Assembly (NCBI GenBank): GCA_021713295.1
Contig: JAKJJU010000009.1
Span: forward strand, 20,539 to 84,538
Reading direction: 5' to 3'
From: Thiotrichales bacterium 19S3-11
GTDB taxonomy: Bacteria > Pseudomonadota > Gammaproteobacteria > Francisellales > Francisellaceae
DNA length: 64,000 nucleotides
Both the position numbers and the translations under genes were made by a program. The notes under the pieces are model-generated. The model was not told where the DNA came from and made no database searches. It was given only the letters and a program-made list of their open reading frames with translations. This document shows, in pieces, positions 19,031-29,005 of this stretch (position 1 is the first letter of the stretch; every line of letters begins with the position of its first letter).

Positions 19031-19915
19031 ATGCTTTGGAAAGAAATTACGTTTACCCTTACACGTGAAGATGTAGAAACCTATGAAGATGCACTAATGC
19101 TATTAGGTGCGTGCTCTATTACATTAAAAGATGCTCAAGATAACCCTATTTTTGAACCTGGTGTTAATGAAACGCCCCTTTGGGCTCAACTACAACTAAC
19201 CGCACTGTTTACAGAAGAGTTTGATTTAACCTTAATTTTAAATCAACTACTTGAAGTCCTGCCCATTAAAGAATTACCTACCTATACGACACGAAACTAC
19301 CCTGATGAAGACTGGGAACGTAGCTGGATGGAACATTTTAAGCCTATCCAATTAGGCAATCGACTATGGATATGTCCAAGTTGGCACGAAATACCACAAC
19401 CGAATGCAGTTAATATCATCTTAGACCCAGGACTCGCTTTTGGTACTGGCTCTCATCCAACCACTGAATTATGCTTACGCTGGCTTGATCAACATATTAT
19501 TGAAAATGAAACGGTTATTGATTATGGCTGTGGTTCAGGAATTTTAGCAATTGCGGCAATAAAATTAGGTGCAAAAGAAGCCATTGGGATTGATATTGAC
19601 CCACAAGCAATCACAGCGTCTAATGACAATGCTCAAAGAAATGAAATTAATAACGATCAATTTAGATTTGTGCTAGCTGATAATCTCACAGATACAACAA
19701 GCTGTGACATATTACTTGCTAATATTCTAGCTAACCCACTGATTCAACTTGCACCTGAAATAGCAAAACTGATTAAACCTTCTGGAAAAATTGCTTTATC
19801 CGGCATTCTTCAAGAGCAAGCTGACTCAGTATTAGCAGCTTATCAAGCCTATTTTAAATTTGAACCCATACAATCGAAAGATGAGTGGGTCTTATTATCT
19901 GGCATACGATATTAG
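19031..19915 (+). CDS. prmA: Ribosomal protein L11 methyltransferase
   Basis: SAM-dependent methylation of ribosomal protein L11. The 294-residue length is normal. The N-terminal substrate-recognition domain ends near YPDEDWERSWMEHFKPI, then DPGLAFGTGSHPTTELCLRW is the PrmA signature, VIDYGCGSGILAIAA the SAM-binding motif I, and DILLANILANPL motif IV. A hairpin sits immediately before its start codon (separate entry). dusB follows within three bases. Confidence 0.96.
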   Translation: MLWKEITFTLTREDVETYEDALMLLGACSITLKDAQDNPIFEPGVNETPLWAQLQLTALFTEEFDLTLILNQLLEVLPIKELPTYTTRNYPDEDWERSWMEHFKPIQLGNRLWICPSWHEIPQPNAVNIILDPGLAFGTGSHPTTELCLRWLDQHIIENETVIDYGCGSGILAIAAIKLGAKEAIGIDIDPQAITASNDNAQRNEINNDQFRFVLADNLTDTTSCDILLANILANPLIQLAPEIAKLIKPSGKIALSGILQEQADSVLAAYQAYFKFEPIQSKDEWVLLSGIRY

Positions 19916-19917
19916 CA

Positions 19918-20925
19918 ATGATTAAAATAGGCCCTTATACATCACCCAATCGCTTAATATTAGCGCCAATGGCAGGTATAACTGATCAGCCTTTTAGAGT
20001 ACTTTGTCGTCAATTTGGTGCGGGATTAACACCTTCAGAAATGGTCTGGTCTCAAGGTCACCTTTACAAAACAAAAAAAACACAAAACCGTATTACCCAC
20101 AATGGTGAACCAGAGCCGATTATTGTTCAAATAGCTGGTGGCGATCCTGAAATGTTAAAACAAGCAGCGCTTCTAAATATCAAAGAAGGTGCTCAAATAA
20201 TTGATATCAACATGGGATGCCCTGCTAAAAAAGTATGTAATAAATTAGCAGGCTCTGCATTAATGCAAGATGAAAGTCTCGTTGCTGATATTTTATCCAC
20301 CGTTGTCAGCAGTGTTAATGTTCCTGTTACACTGAAAATACGTACTGGCTGGAATACCGATAATAAAAATGCACTTAAAATTGCTAAAATCGCTGAAAAC
20401 TCTGGCATACAATTACTAAGTATTCATGGACGCACTCGCTGTCAAAAATACACCGGCTCTGCTGAATACGATACCATTAGCGAAATAAAACAATCCATCT
20501 CAATTCCAGTCATTGCCAATGGTGACATTGATAGTGAACAAAAAGCTAAATACGTACTCGATTATACTAAAGCTGATGGCATCATGATTGGTCGGGCAGC
20601 ACAAGGCAAACCATGGATTTTCGAACAAATTCAATATTTTCTAGAACATAACCAATACTTAGATGAACCAACGAATGAACAAAAATATGCTCTGATGAAA
20701 CAACATTTATATAACTTACATCAATTTTATGGCGATTATATGGGGATTCGCATTGCTAGAAAACATATCGGTTGGTATTTAGAAACAATCACAAATCAAC
20801 TGCAAGCGAAACAATTTAAGCGACAATTTAATTGCCTTGAATCAACTCACTCTCAATTTACTGCATTAGCATCATTTTTTAACCAATTAAATAATAACCC
20901 TATCCAATATAAGGCTTCTATATGA
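19918..20925 (+). CDS. dusB: tRNA-dihydrouridine synthase B
   Basis: FMN enzyme that reduces uridines in the tRNA D-loop. The chosen ATG at 19918 directly follows the prmA stop; a longer open frame starting at 19885 would overlap prmA and precede the conserved start of the barrel. [32 protein letters not shown] (with the catalytic Cys), KIRTGW and IANGDI are typical. The protein is 335 residues. Its stop overlaps purH (ATGA). In many relatives fis lies directly after dusB; here there is no room for it. Confidence 0.95.
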   Translation: MIKIGPYTSPNRLILAPMAGITDQPFRVLCRQFGAGLTPSEMVWSQGHLYKTKKTQNRITHNGEPEPIIVQIAGGDPEMLKQAALLNIKEGAQIIDINMGCPAKKVCNKLAGSALMQDESLVADILSTVVSSVNVPVTLKIRTGWNTDNKNALKIAKIAENSGIQLLSIHGRTRCQKYTGSAEYDTISEIKQSISIPVIANGDIDSEQKAKYVLDYTKADGIMIGRAAQGKPWIFEQIQYFLEHNQYLDEPTNEQKYALMKQHLYNLHQFYGDYMGIRIARKHIGWYLETITNQLQAKQFKRQFNCLESTHSQFTALASFFNQLNNNPIQYKASI

Positions 20926-22493
20926 AACTCATTAAACGCGCATTAATTAGTGTCTCAGATAAATCTAACATCGTAGAATTTGCTAAAGCATTGACTGATC
21001 TCAATATCGAAATAATCTCAACCGGAGGCACAGCTAAACTGTTACAAGCACATCAAATACCCATGATTGAAATCTCCGAATATACAGGTTTTCCAGAAAT
21101 GTTTTCAGGCCGACTTAAAACATTACATCCTAAAGTTCATGGGGGTATACTTGCACGACGAGGTTTAGATGATCAAGCGATGAATGAACATAATATCCCT
21201 GAAATTGATCTTGTTGTTGTTAATCTCTATCCATTTCAAGATACAATTAAACGTAATGATGTAACATTTGAGCTTGCAATTGAAAATATAGATATTGGTG
21301 GTCCGACGATGCTAAGAGCTGCAGCAAAAAATCACCGTGATGTCACTGTGATTTGTAACCCCAAGCGATACAGTGAAATTACTCAGATGTTACACCAACA
21401 AAATGGTATGCTTGATGCTGCAACTCGCTTTCAACTTTCCTGTGAGACGTTTGAACACACAGCAGCCTATGATAGCGCCATTGCAAACTACCTAGGTGCT
21501 CTCTCCAATGAAACTAAAAAAATAGATCATAAATTCCCTCGTACACTAAATTTAAATTTTCAAAAACACTCAGATATGCGTTATGGTGAAAATCCCCACC
21601 AACAAGCAGCCTTATATGCTGAAGCTGATTTTAATGAACCATCGTTATGCAATGCAAAACAACTAAATGGTAAAGCGCTCTCCTATAATAATATTGCAGA
21701 TACTGATGCAGCATTAAGTTGCGTTAATGAATTTAGCAAAGCAGCTTGTGTTATTGTTAAACATGCAAACCCCTGTGGAGTTGCAGAGGCTGACTCTATC
21801 TATAATGCTTATTTAAAAGCATTTGAATGCGACCCAACTTCAGCATTTGGCGGCATTATTGCCTTTAATCAAAAATTAGATGCAAAAACAGCTCAAAAAA
21901 TCATTGATAATCAGTTTGTTGAAGTAATCATTGCACCTGAAGTTGAAGCACAAGCAATTACAATAATTCATAATAAGAAAAATGTCAGATTATTATCCTG
22001 TGGCTATATGACTCATCAACCTAGTCATGCACTTGACTTTAAAAAAATTCAAGGTGGTTTATTAGTACAGGATAAAGATCAACAATTAGTTGATGAGCCT
22101 AAACTTAGCGTTGTTACCAACCTCACGCCAACTGATGCGCAAATGCAAGATTTATTGTTTGCATGGAAAGTGGTCAAGCATGTAAAATCTAATGCAATTG
22201 TTTATGCTAAAAATAGTCAGACAATCGGAATTGGTGCAGGTCAGATGTCACGCGTATTTAGTTCAAAAATTGCTATAGAAAAAGCACAACAAGCCAAATT
22301 ATCTTTAAATGATGCAGTGATGGCATCTGATGCATTTTTTCCATTTCGAGACGGTGTTGATCAGGCTGTTGAACAAGGAATCACAGCGATTATTCAACCC
22401 GGTGGCTCGATTCGTGATCAAGAAATAATTGATGCCGCCAATCAACAAAATATTGCAATGATCTTTACATCAATGCGTCATTTTAAACATTAA
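20922..22493 (+). CDS. purH: Bifunctional AICAR transformylase / IMP cyclohydrolase
   Basis: Last two steps of IMP synthesis. The 523-residue length is normal. The N-terminal cyclohydrolase half shows [29 protein letters not shown] and [15 protein letters not shown]; the C-terminal transformylase half shows [13 protein letters not shown], the catalytic KHANPCGVA and [11 protein letters not shown]. It is translationally coupled to dusB by a four-base overlap. purD, often its partner, is not next to it; glk follows. Confidence 0.97.
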   Translation: MKLIKRALISVSDKSNIVEFAKALTDLNIEIISTGGTAKLLQAHQIPMIEISEYTGFPEMFSGRLKTLHPKVHGGILARRGLDDQAMNEHNIPEIDLVVVNLYPFQDTIKRNDVTFELAIENIDIGGPTMLRAAAKNHRDVTVICNPKRYSEITQMLHQQNGMLDAATRFQLSCETFEHTAAYDSAIANYLGALSNETKKIDHKFPRTLNLNFQKHSDMRYGENPHQQAALYAEADFNEPSLCNAKQLNGKALSYNNIADTDAALSCVNEFSKAACVIVKHANPCGVAEADSIYNAYLKAFECDPTSAFGGIIAFNQKLDAKTAQKIIDNQFVEVIIAPEVEAQAITIIHNKKNVRLLSCGYMTHQPSHALDFKKIQGGLLVQDKDQQLVDEPKLSVVTNLTPTDAQMQDLLFAWKVVKHVKSNAIVYAKNSQTIGIGAGQMSRVFSSKIAIEKAQQAKLSLNDAVMASDAFFPFRDGVDQAVEQGITAIIQPGGSIRDQEIIDAANQQNIAMIFTSMRHFKH

Positions 22494-22508
22494 AGGAGAG
22501 TAATAAAA

Positions 22509-23531
22509 ATGATTATCTTATCTGGTGATATTGGCGGGACCAATACGCGCTTGATGCTAGCAGAATATAAAAAAGGATCACATTCAAAAGCATCATTTAT
22601 GAGTCGATTAAATATATTATTCAACCAAACCTACCATAGTGCTAACTATAAAAGCCTGACTGATGTTATTCAATTATTTCTTAAAGATGCAAAACTAAAA
22701 GATCAGTCAATCTATGCTGCAACTTTTGCTGTTGCAGGACCAATTGTTGATGGCTCTGTTCAGTTTACAAATCTACCTTGGTTAGTTAAAGAAGATGAAC
22801 TTAAAGAAACACTTAAAACTGAACGTGTTAAATTAATCAATGATTTTGAAGCGATTGGTTATGGTGTTGAGACATTAGAAACGAAAGATCTCTGTACATT
22901 ACAAAAAGGCAACCCTGAAAAGGATAATTTAATTGCAGTTATTGGTGCTGGCACCGGTCTTGGTGTTACTTTTCTTTATCAAGATGGTAATCAGCCTCGT
23001 GTGCAACCAACAGAAGGAGGACATGCTGATTTTGCCCCAGTTGATGATGAGCAAGTTGCACTTTTACAATATATGCGTAAAAAATTACATCGGGTATCAA
23101 TTGAGCGTTTTGTCTCTGGCCCAGGTTTAATTAATATCTACCGCTATGTCACAGATAATCCATTATATAATCAGAAAGAAAATCCAGAATTAAAACGCAG
23201 CCTTTATTTATCAGATAATCCAGCAGCAGAAATTGCCAATTTTGCACATAAGCATGGTGACCCAATGGCATTAAGAGCCGTTGATATTTTTGTAAAAATA
23301 TATGGTGCAGCAGCTGGTAACCTTGCATTGACAACCTTACCTAAAAAAGGTTTATATATCGTAGGGGGTATGGCGCCTAAATTATTATCTCAATTATCTG
23401 ATGGACGCTTTATCAATGCTTTTTGTGACAAAGGTAGAATGAATAAGCTAGTTAAATCAATTCCGGTTCATGTTGTATTAAATACAGATGTTGGTATACA
23501 AGGTGCTACAATTTATGCATCAAGACTTTAA
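22509..23531 (+). CDS. glk: Glucokinase
   Basis: Phosphorylates glucose to glucose-6-phosphate. The 340-residue protein belongs to the bacterial ROK-unrelated glucokinase group: ATP-site phosphate-1 motif SGDIGGTNTRLML at the N-terminus, FAVAGPIVDGSVQFTNLPW, the catalytic-Asp stretch LINDFEAIGYG, and VIGAGTGLGVTFL. It follows purH by 15 bases with AAAGGAGAGT as ribosome site. It converges on the kinase gene at 23540 with a shared hairpin. Confidence 0.93.
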   Translation: MIILSGDIGGTNTRLMLAEYKKGSHSKASFMSRLNILFNQTYHSANYKSLTDVIQLFLKDAKLKDQSIYAATFAVAGPIVDGSVQFTNLPWLVKEDELKETLKTERVKLINDFEAIGYGVETLETKDLCTLQKGNPEKDNLIAVIGAGTGLGVTFLYQDGNQPRVQPTEGGHADFAPVDDEQVALLQYMRKKLHRVSIERFVSGPGLINIYRYVTDNPLYNQKENPELKRSLYLSDNPAAEIANFAHKHGDPMALRAVDIFVKIYGAAAGNLALTTLPKKGLYIVGGMAPKLLSQLSDGRFINAFCDKGRMNKLVKSIPVHVVLNTDVGIQGATIYASRL

Positions 23532-23539
23532 CTTCTAAT

Positions 23540-25465
23540 TTAAATAGCCAGTACATTGACTGAAGGTACTGGCTTTACGGTTTCAACTTCTGCTTTAAAC
23601 TCATTTAAATATTTCGCTGGGTTACTATACAATTTATCAATTTCAGGATGTCTACCTCCAACAGCATAACTAGTCCAACCGATAGTAGATGCATTTGCCT
23701 TTGATAGTTCATCTACTAGAAACTGAATAAAGCAATCACAAGCCATATTAATTTTATCCTCAGTTATCTGTTGTATTGTTGCGGCGACATGAGTAGGAAC
23801 ATAATAATAGACCTTAGAATTGTAGTTAACTGTTTGACCACCATAACCGACATAGCCGCTGGCTTTATTTTCTGAAAAATTAAGTAACTTTTCAATTATT
23901 CGCATATTTTTCTCTGCTAGATACATCGTATCAGCTACCAAAGAACCCTCATTATTGCTATTTTTACTTTCTATCATAAAAAATAGACTCTTATCAAGTA
24001 AGGTTGACGGTGTACTTTTTGCCATTTGCAGTAAAACTGTATCTTTAACACTCTTATCTAATTTGGACTGATTGATATCATCAACTTCTTGCTCAACTTC
24101 AATACTATGAAAAATGGCTTTATCTGAATCTGTTAAACTCTCATTTACTATTAAACTTGAATTAGCTGGCTCATCATCAACTACGACCTCTAAAGCGCTA
24201 ATAGCCTCTGGTGGTGTAACTCCCTTCTTTTGCTGCTGTAAAAATACTCGCCCAGGATGGATGGGAAAACTATCTTTTCTATCCTGTAGCTCTTTTAGGC
24301 TTGAAATTGTTTTTCTTTTCTCTTGTAATGCTTTTCTCTGCTGCTCAAGTTGAATTTGTTTTTGTTCTTCAATTTCAGCTATTTTTTGTTGTTGTAACTC
24401 TAGGGCTTTAATAACCTCTTCCGTTGTAGGGCGCTGCTCTTTGGGTTTAATTACCACATCTATTAATACTTGATTGGATAAGTAAAAACGCAAATCTGAC
24501 TGATAGGTAGTATGATTATCAATTAGAAACTTATTGATTTCTTGGTTGACTAAAGATAATTGATAGGCAAGTGGTAAATGAGCACCCATTTTTGTTATTC
24601 TCTGATATTCGGCAGGAAACTTTACTTCTATTTCATGTAATAAAATAGATTTTACCAAAGCAAATAAATCACTAGAGGTTGAATATTCAGGGCCACCTGC
24701 TTGGAAAAACTCAGGCGCCATAGTCAGTGGTGTACCAACATATTGTTTATCAACCTCTGATTGTTCTATCGCAAAACCATAATCAATAATAGTAACGACT
24801 CCTTTATCGTCTTCAATTATATTTGCCAATTTCAAATCACGATGTAAATATTGCGTATTGGTTTTTGATAACTCGCCACTATGAAGATTTTTTAATTGCT
24901 CTAGCGCCTTAATCATAGTAGTAATAGGTGGCGTAACCTTTTCATATTTTTTTGCTATATCTTTGGGATTATCTTTATAAGGCATAACCATAATATGGTC
25001 ACCAACACGCTTCCCCATTTCACCAAAATAGGATTTAGTCACACTCGTATAGGCAAGACCAACATCTAAAGCAATTTTCTGCTCTCTTTTAGAAAGTTCT
25101 AACTCTTTCCTAGACTTCGTTCTATTAGATTTATATTCCACTTTATGTAATGATTGTTCGTCTTGTTGATTTTCACGAATAACAACTTTACCATACATAC
25201 CATGACCTAAAAGAGCATTTGCTTTCTCTGACTCATTTGGTATTGCCCAAATTTTGCCATCTGCGACGATAAACGAATGATCAAATTTTATTTTTTTTTG
25301 TTGTGATCCTTCATCCTGATAGTGATATTCCTGCTGTATTTTTTTCATGCCTAATGGACTAACATAGCGCCTGTAACGATGTTTTAGTGTTGTTCCTTCT
25401 GGCTTATCTTTTAGTAGAATATTAATTGCTTTCCATTCTTCATCTGATACCTTAATAATCCCCAT
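23540..25465 (-). CDS. Eukaryotic-like Ser/Thr protein kinase, putative effector
   Basis: A 641-residue protein without signal peptide or membrane helix. The kinase domain (about 80-370) has a glycine loop LGHGMYGKV (86-94), a likely ATP-anchoring Lys in HKVEYKSNR, a catalytic loop YLHRDLKLANII with HRD at 208-210, a metal motif DYG (instead of DFG) at 228-230, MAPEF (250-254) and SSDLFAL. All catalytic residues are present, so it is probably active. A Gln/Lys/Glu-rich coiled coil follows (about 360-400), then about 240 unrecognised residues. The start is ATG 25465, ten bases after AGGGA; a TTG nine bases earlier is too close to that site. Soluble eukaryotic-like kinases are common as injected effectors in Legionella-like bacteria, which is inference here. 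Confidence 0.8.
   Translation of the reverse strand: MGIIKVSDEEWKAINILLKDKPEGTTLKHRYRRYVSPLGMKKIQQEYHYQDEGSQQKKIKFDHSFIVADGKIWAIPNESEKANALLGHGMYGKVVIRENQQDEQSLHKVEYKSNRTKSRKELELSKREQKIALDVGLAYTSVTKSYFGEMGKRVGDHIMVMPYKDNPKDIAKKYEKVTPPITTMIKALEQLKNLHSGELSKTNTQYLHRDLKLANIIEDDKGVVTIIDYGFAIEQSEVDKQYVGTPLTMAPEFFQAGGPEYSTSSDLFALVKSILLHEIEVKFPAEYQRITKMGAHLPLAYQLSLVNQEINKFLIDNHTTYQSDLRFYLSNQVLIDVVIKPKEQRPTTEEVIKALELQQQKIAEIEEQKQIQLEQQRKALQEKRKTISSLKELQDRKDSFPIHPGRVFLQQQKKGVTPPEAISALEVVVDDEPANSSLIVNESLTDSDKAIFHSIEVEQEVDDINQSKLDKSVKDTVLLQMAKSTPSTLLDKSLFFMIESKNSNNEGSLVADTMYLAEKNMRIIEKLLNFSENKASGYVGYGGQTVNYNSKVYYYVPTHVAATIQQITEDKINMACDCFIQFLVDELSKANASTIGWTSYAVGGRHPEIDKLYSNPAKYLNEFKAEVETVKPVPSVNVLAI
23546..23574. 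terminator. Hairpin shared by convergent glk and kinase genes
   Basis: Perfect 9-bp arms AGCCAGTAC (23546-23554) and GTACTGGCT (23566-23574) with an 11-base loop. It lies inside the last codons of the minus-strand kinase gene and 15 bases after the glk stop. The T-tracts on both sides are short, so termination in either direction is only plausible. Confidence 0.45.
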
Positions 25466-25627
25466 AATAATCAATTCCCTAATTATTAGATAATCTCTTT
25501 AATTAATTTACCTTTAATTAATTAATATGTCATTAGATATAAAGCTATAACTAAATGAATTAGAATGCTTTATTACAGAATAAACTTAAATAAACAAACC
25601 AAAATAAAAAGAATATTATATAATCAC

Positions 25628-25652
25628 AAAAAGTTTTATTACAAAACTTTTT
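25628..25652 (-). terminator. AT-rich hairpin terminator
   Basis: Ten-base perfect arms AAAAAGTTTT (25628-25637) and AAAACTTTTT (25643-25652) around a 5-base loop. It lies about 80 bases past the stop of the minus-strand secreted protein gene and before the kinase gene, where it would end transcription; T-runs flank it on both strands. Confidence 0.55.
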
Positions 25653-25731
25653 CTATCGATAACAAGTGCAACAAAACCAGATACATGGCATGATTATTGA
25701 CAAATATTTATTAAACTATTTTTATCTTATC

Positions 25732-26676
25732 TTACGAATAAACATCTGTTGCAGCTTCTGGTTGAGGGTTATTTGAAGCTAATGTCCATGGGCAAGCAGC
25801 ATTTCCTTTTTCTGTTTGCGCACAGGTAAATACAACTTCATCTGAGCCTTCTTTGACAAATTCAATCGATGAAGGGCAAGTCAAGCTCAAATGGTTTGAA
25901 TGACAAGTTGCCTGTGTTTTAGCAAAATGATAAACATAGCTCTGTGTTGTATTTAGTGTTACATAACCATTTTGATCCGGTTCAACTGGTGTACCAAAAC
26001 CATCAGTAATCGATACATCTCCCAATTGAAGTGAAGCAAATTTAAGTGCTTTTTTATTACCACTAGGACTACCAATTGTTATGTCAACATTCATCGGTTT
26101 AAAGTGGTGATCTTTTGTAAAGTAATAACCTGTTCCAGGTGTTCCCCCCTCAACAGCTAAGGTTTGAATATCACAGTCACCTGTAACTTTTGTCCCACTT
26201 ATCTGTTCCTGACAACTTGAAGCAGACATACCAGGCTGGCCATCTGTAACACTAGTTTGCGATACGCCCACTTCCCATTTACTCAAACCATAATAAGCAT
26301 CATTCGATGACCATTTACCATAATTATCCAAAGGAATTCGTTCATAATGCAAATCTATTTTATATTGTCCCATTCCATCAGGCATCGTTGCAGTTGCCTC
26401 AAAATTCATATTTTTATTCATATTAGAACAAGGAATACCCTGATTATTTTCTTTTTCAGTAAATGAATAGGATGTATGCGCCTTAATTGTATATGGCAAA
26501 CCATTCTCTTTACCTGAAGCAAAGCAATGCTGACTCGTATGATAAAAATAAAGATCATACTCCGTATTATTATGAACAGTAAATGCATCGTATACTTTTG
26601 CATCTGCATGTGCCAAATATGGTAAAACCGCAAGTGATGATATAAAGGTAATTAAGCTAAGTTTTATTATTTTCAT
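25732..26676 (-). CDS. Secreted cysteine-rich protein, paralogue 1 of a local family
   Basis: Unknown function. The 314-residue protein has a Sec signal peptide (residues 1-24, ending in HADA). Its C-terminal 110 residues share a module with the next two genes: a LGDVSITDGFG block, a Cys-containing linker, CPSSIEFVK, and FTCAQTEKGNAACPW close to the end. The N-terminal part (VHNNTEYDLYFYH) looks like a beta-rich domain. At least seven cysteines in the mature protein suggest disulfides in the periplasm or outside. The leader carries GGGGTTGCTTTA just before the ATG, shared with the neighbours. An AT-rich hairpin follows the gene. Confidence 0.75.
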   Translation of the reverse strand: MKIIKLSLITFISSLAVLPYLAHADAKVYDAFTVHNNTEYDLYFYHTSQHCFASGKENGLPYTIKAHTSYSFTEKENNQGIPCSNMNKNMNFEATATMPDGMGQYKIDLHYERIPLDNYGKWSSNDAYYGLSKWEVGVSQTSVTDGQPGMSASSCQEQISGTKVTGDCDIQTLAVEGGTPGTGYYFTKDHHFKPMNVDITIGSPSGNKKALKFASLQLGDVSITDGFGTPVEPDQNGYVTLNTTQSYVYHFAKTQATCHSNHLSLTCPSSIEFVKEGSDEVVFTCAQTEKGNAACPWTLASNNPQPEAATDVYS

Positions 26677-26867
26677 TTTAAAGCAACCCCATTTTTGTGA
26701 AATCTAATAATCAGTCATTTCAATGATTACATTATGTAATATTTGATGCTTTATTGCAATATTTGTAATATAAAATATATATAAAATTATATAACTTTTT
26801 AACTCAACATTTAGGATAGCTCAGGATACGTTATCAAAAAAATAGTACATTAATACGTTAATAGTTA

Positions 26868-27689
26868 TCATGCATTAGTATGAGGTGTTGCCCAAGGACA
26901 GGCGCTATCACCTTGACGTACCTGAGCACAGGTAAAAATAATCGTTCTATCTTTTCTGAGAAAATCAATGGATTTAGGGCAGTTAATCATCCCCTCAATA
27001 ATTGTACACCTTTCAGGTGAATTTTTAAATTTCACATAGTATTTTTCCGTATCATATCTAAGTTCAACCGCCCCTGTATCTGGATTTGGAACAACCTCAC
27101 CTCCCAGACCATCTTGAACATAAACATCACCAAGAAGAATGCTTTTGAAAGTATACATATACTTAGCGTACTCGCTTGCCGAAATAGTAACTGATAAATC
27201 ACTATCACCAGACTGATTCGTCCATAAGTTTAAACAATAGGAACCATCGCATCTTGCATCAGATAGCTGTAGTTGCCTCTTATCTAGATCTCCAGATGTA
27301 ATGTCATACATTTTTGTTTGCCATGGTAAATTATTTTTATGTCTCCATCTAATATCCATATAATATACACCATCAGGATTATTATATGCTTCTTCAACCA
27401 AAGCATATACTCTTATTGTTATTTTTTTTTCTTGGTTCCAACAACCACCACTGTTTTTATCTATAAAACTAGCCATTTTTGTAGATTTCGGATTAATAAT
27501 ATAGTCAGAGCTACTTCGCAGTGTTGACGTCGTAGTACACTTCTCACTTAAAAATTCGTACTTTAGAGGTATGTTTAAGTCATTTTTTATAGATAAGTTA
27601 TAGAATGAATCTGAATATCCAGTGCTGGGTATAAAAAGAGCACAGCACAGACTACACATAGAAATAAAGCATATTTTAATATTTATCAT
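26868..27689 (-). CDS. Secreted cysteine-rich protein, paralogue 2
   Basis: Unknown function. 273 residues with an N-terminal signal peptide (about 1-26). The layout equals its neighbours: SIKNDLNIPLKYEF at the start of the mature chain, a central WQTKMYD also found in paralogue 3, then LGDVYVQDGLGGEVVP, CPKSIDFLRKD and FTCAQVRQGDSACPW near the C-terminus. Separate leaders of about 125-190 bases between the three genes suggest each has its own promoter. The leader contains GGGTTGCTTTATT directly before the ATG. Confidence 0.75.
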   Translation of the reverse strand: MINIKICFISMCSLCCALFIPSTGYSDSFYNLSIKNDLNIPLKYEFLSEKCTTTSTLRSSSDYIINPKSTKMASFIDKNSGGCWNQEKKITIRVYALVEEAYNNPDGVYYMDIRWRHKNNLPWQTKMYDITSGDLDKRQLQLSDARCDGSYCLNLWTNQSGDSDLSVTISASEYAKYMYTFKSILLGDVYVQDGLGGEVVPNPDTGAVELRYDTEKYYVKFKNSPERCTIIEGMINCPKSIDFLRKDRTIIFTCAQVRQGDSACPWATPHTNA

Positions 27690-27814
27690 AATAAAGCAAC
27701 CCTAATGTTATCAATATTTATCAAGCCAACTATATTGTTAAGCAAAATATAACATGTCTGATAATAATAAATCAATATTTGATACATAAAATAATTATAA
27801 ATATTATTTTTATT

Positions 27815-28678
27815 TTATAAATAATCCAAATCAAAATCATCCACTGCATCACCATTTGTTGTCCAAGGACAAGCTGGATTTCCTACTTCAGTTTGACCAC
27901 ATACAAAAACAATGTCTTTATTTTTACTTAAAAACTCAATTGATGATGGACAAGAAATTAATTCATCTCTTATATTGCAATAGGATTGTGTTTTAGAAAA
28001 TCGAACATAGTAGGTTATTCCTTCTAAAAAGTTAACAGAGTCTGTTAATGGTTCAACTGGAATAACTTCACCTAAACCATCTGTAACAATTACATCACCA
28101 AGATTGAGACTTTCCAGTTGATATTCATAATTTGTTTGTTCAACTGTTACTTTAAATTCAGAGCCACCATCAATCCAATCACTACAGTCAATCCATCCTC
28201 CACCTGATTTACATAATTGATTTGTATAACCTAATACCGCACTCTTATAATGAGTATTTTGATAGTCATACATTTTAGTTTCCCAGTTACCACTATTTTT
28301 TTGATGTACCCAAGTAAGATATGCTTGATAATCTACACCATCCATAGGCTCAATACCTTTAGAGCTTAGATTTGCTTTTGCAACTAAATCAAACGATTTT
28401 GGATCCCCATTACAAGAGCCTGTATCTTCATCTTTAAGATATAGGTCATATGTTGCCCCAGGAGCTATATTTACCTGAAAATACCTTTCAATATTATAAG
28501 TTCCTCCCTCATCTTCTATTTGTTCCATACATTTAACATTCGTCGCACTAATTTGAATGGATATATCTGCATTATTTGTTACATGCATCGTATATTCAGA
28601 GTTTGCATAAATTGCTATTGGACAGCAAAATACACTCAGTATTAATACTAAATTTTGTTTTATCTTTCTCATTTTCAT
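27815..28678 (-). CDS. Secreted cysteine-rich protein, paralogue 3
   Basis: Unknown function. 287 residues; signal peptide about 1-25 ending in IYA. HVTNNADISIQI opens the mature chain; WETKMYD in the middle matches paralogue 2; the C-terminal module reads LGDVIVTDGLGEVIPVEP, then ISCPSSIEFLSK and FVCGQTEVGNPACPW, ending in an acidic tail. The sequence blocks fall in the same order and spacing as in the other two, so the three genes arose by tandem duplication, long enough ago that the rest has diverged strongly. Confidence 0.75.
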   Translation of the reverse strand: MKMRKIKQNLVLILSVFCCPIAIYANSEYTMHVTNNADISIQISATNVKCMEQIEDEGGTYNIERYFQVNIAPGATYDLYLKDEDTGSCNGDPKSFDLVAKANLSSKGIEPMDGVDYQAYLTWVHQKNSGNWETKMYDYQNTHYKSAVLGYTNQLCKSGGGWIDCSDWIDGGSEFKVTVEQTNYEYQLESLNLGDVIVTDGLGEVIPVEPLTDSVNFLEGITYYVRFSKTQSYCNIRDELISCPSSIEFLSKNKDIVFVCGQTEVGNPACPWTTNGDAVDDFDLDYL

Positions 28679-29005
28679 AATAAATTCAACCCCTATCTTG
28701 TAAAAAAATAAAAATAATCACAATTTCTACAACTAGACATTATGCCATCAATAAATGTAATTTCAATTTATTTTTTATATTATTTTTATATTTCTTTTAT
28801 TGCTTTTAAGCGATAAAATTTATTGGAGCTCCAATTTTTGAAAATTTAAATATGTATATCTGATAGTTATAAAAATTAGCTTGATCGCACAACGGATCTA
28901 AAGCTTATATAAAATTTCGATAAAAATAATCATTTCACTACAAAAATAGTTATTCATTTAGCATTTATCAGGTAAAATCTTTTCCCAAACTATAAATAAT
29001 GGAAC
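28679..29005. other. Intergenic region between divergent secreted-protein genes
   Basis: 327 bases, very AT-rich, between the minus-strand paralogue 3 and the plus-strand nuclease. It should hold both promoters. Its only clear structure is the 14-base palindrome listed separately. Confidence 0.5.
28822..28835. promoter_or_regulatory. 14-bp perfect palindrome
   Basis: ATTGGAGCTCCAAT, a perfect dyad with no spacer, followed by TTTTTG on the plus strand. It sits midway between two divergent secreted-protein genes. It could be an operator for a dimeric regulator, or a weak short-stem terminator. No known consensus is recognised. Confidence 0.35.

Noticed and set aside
24114..24353. 79-codon plus-strand frame inside the kinase gene
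   Set aside because: Opposite-strand shadow of the Gln/Lys-rich coiled coil; no ribosome site.
25694..25725. TTGACA with TTTTAT 17 bases downstream on the plus strand
   Set aside because: It points into the end of a minus-strand gene; no plus-strand gene follows.
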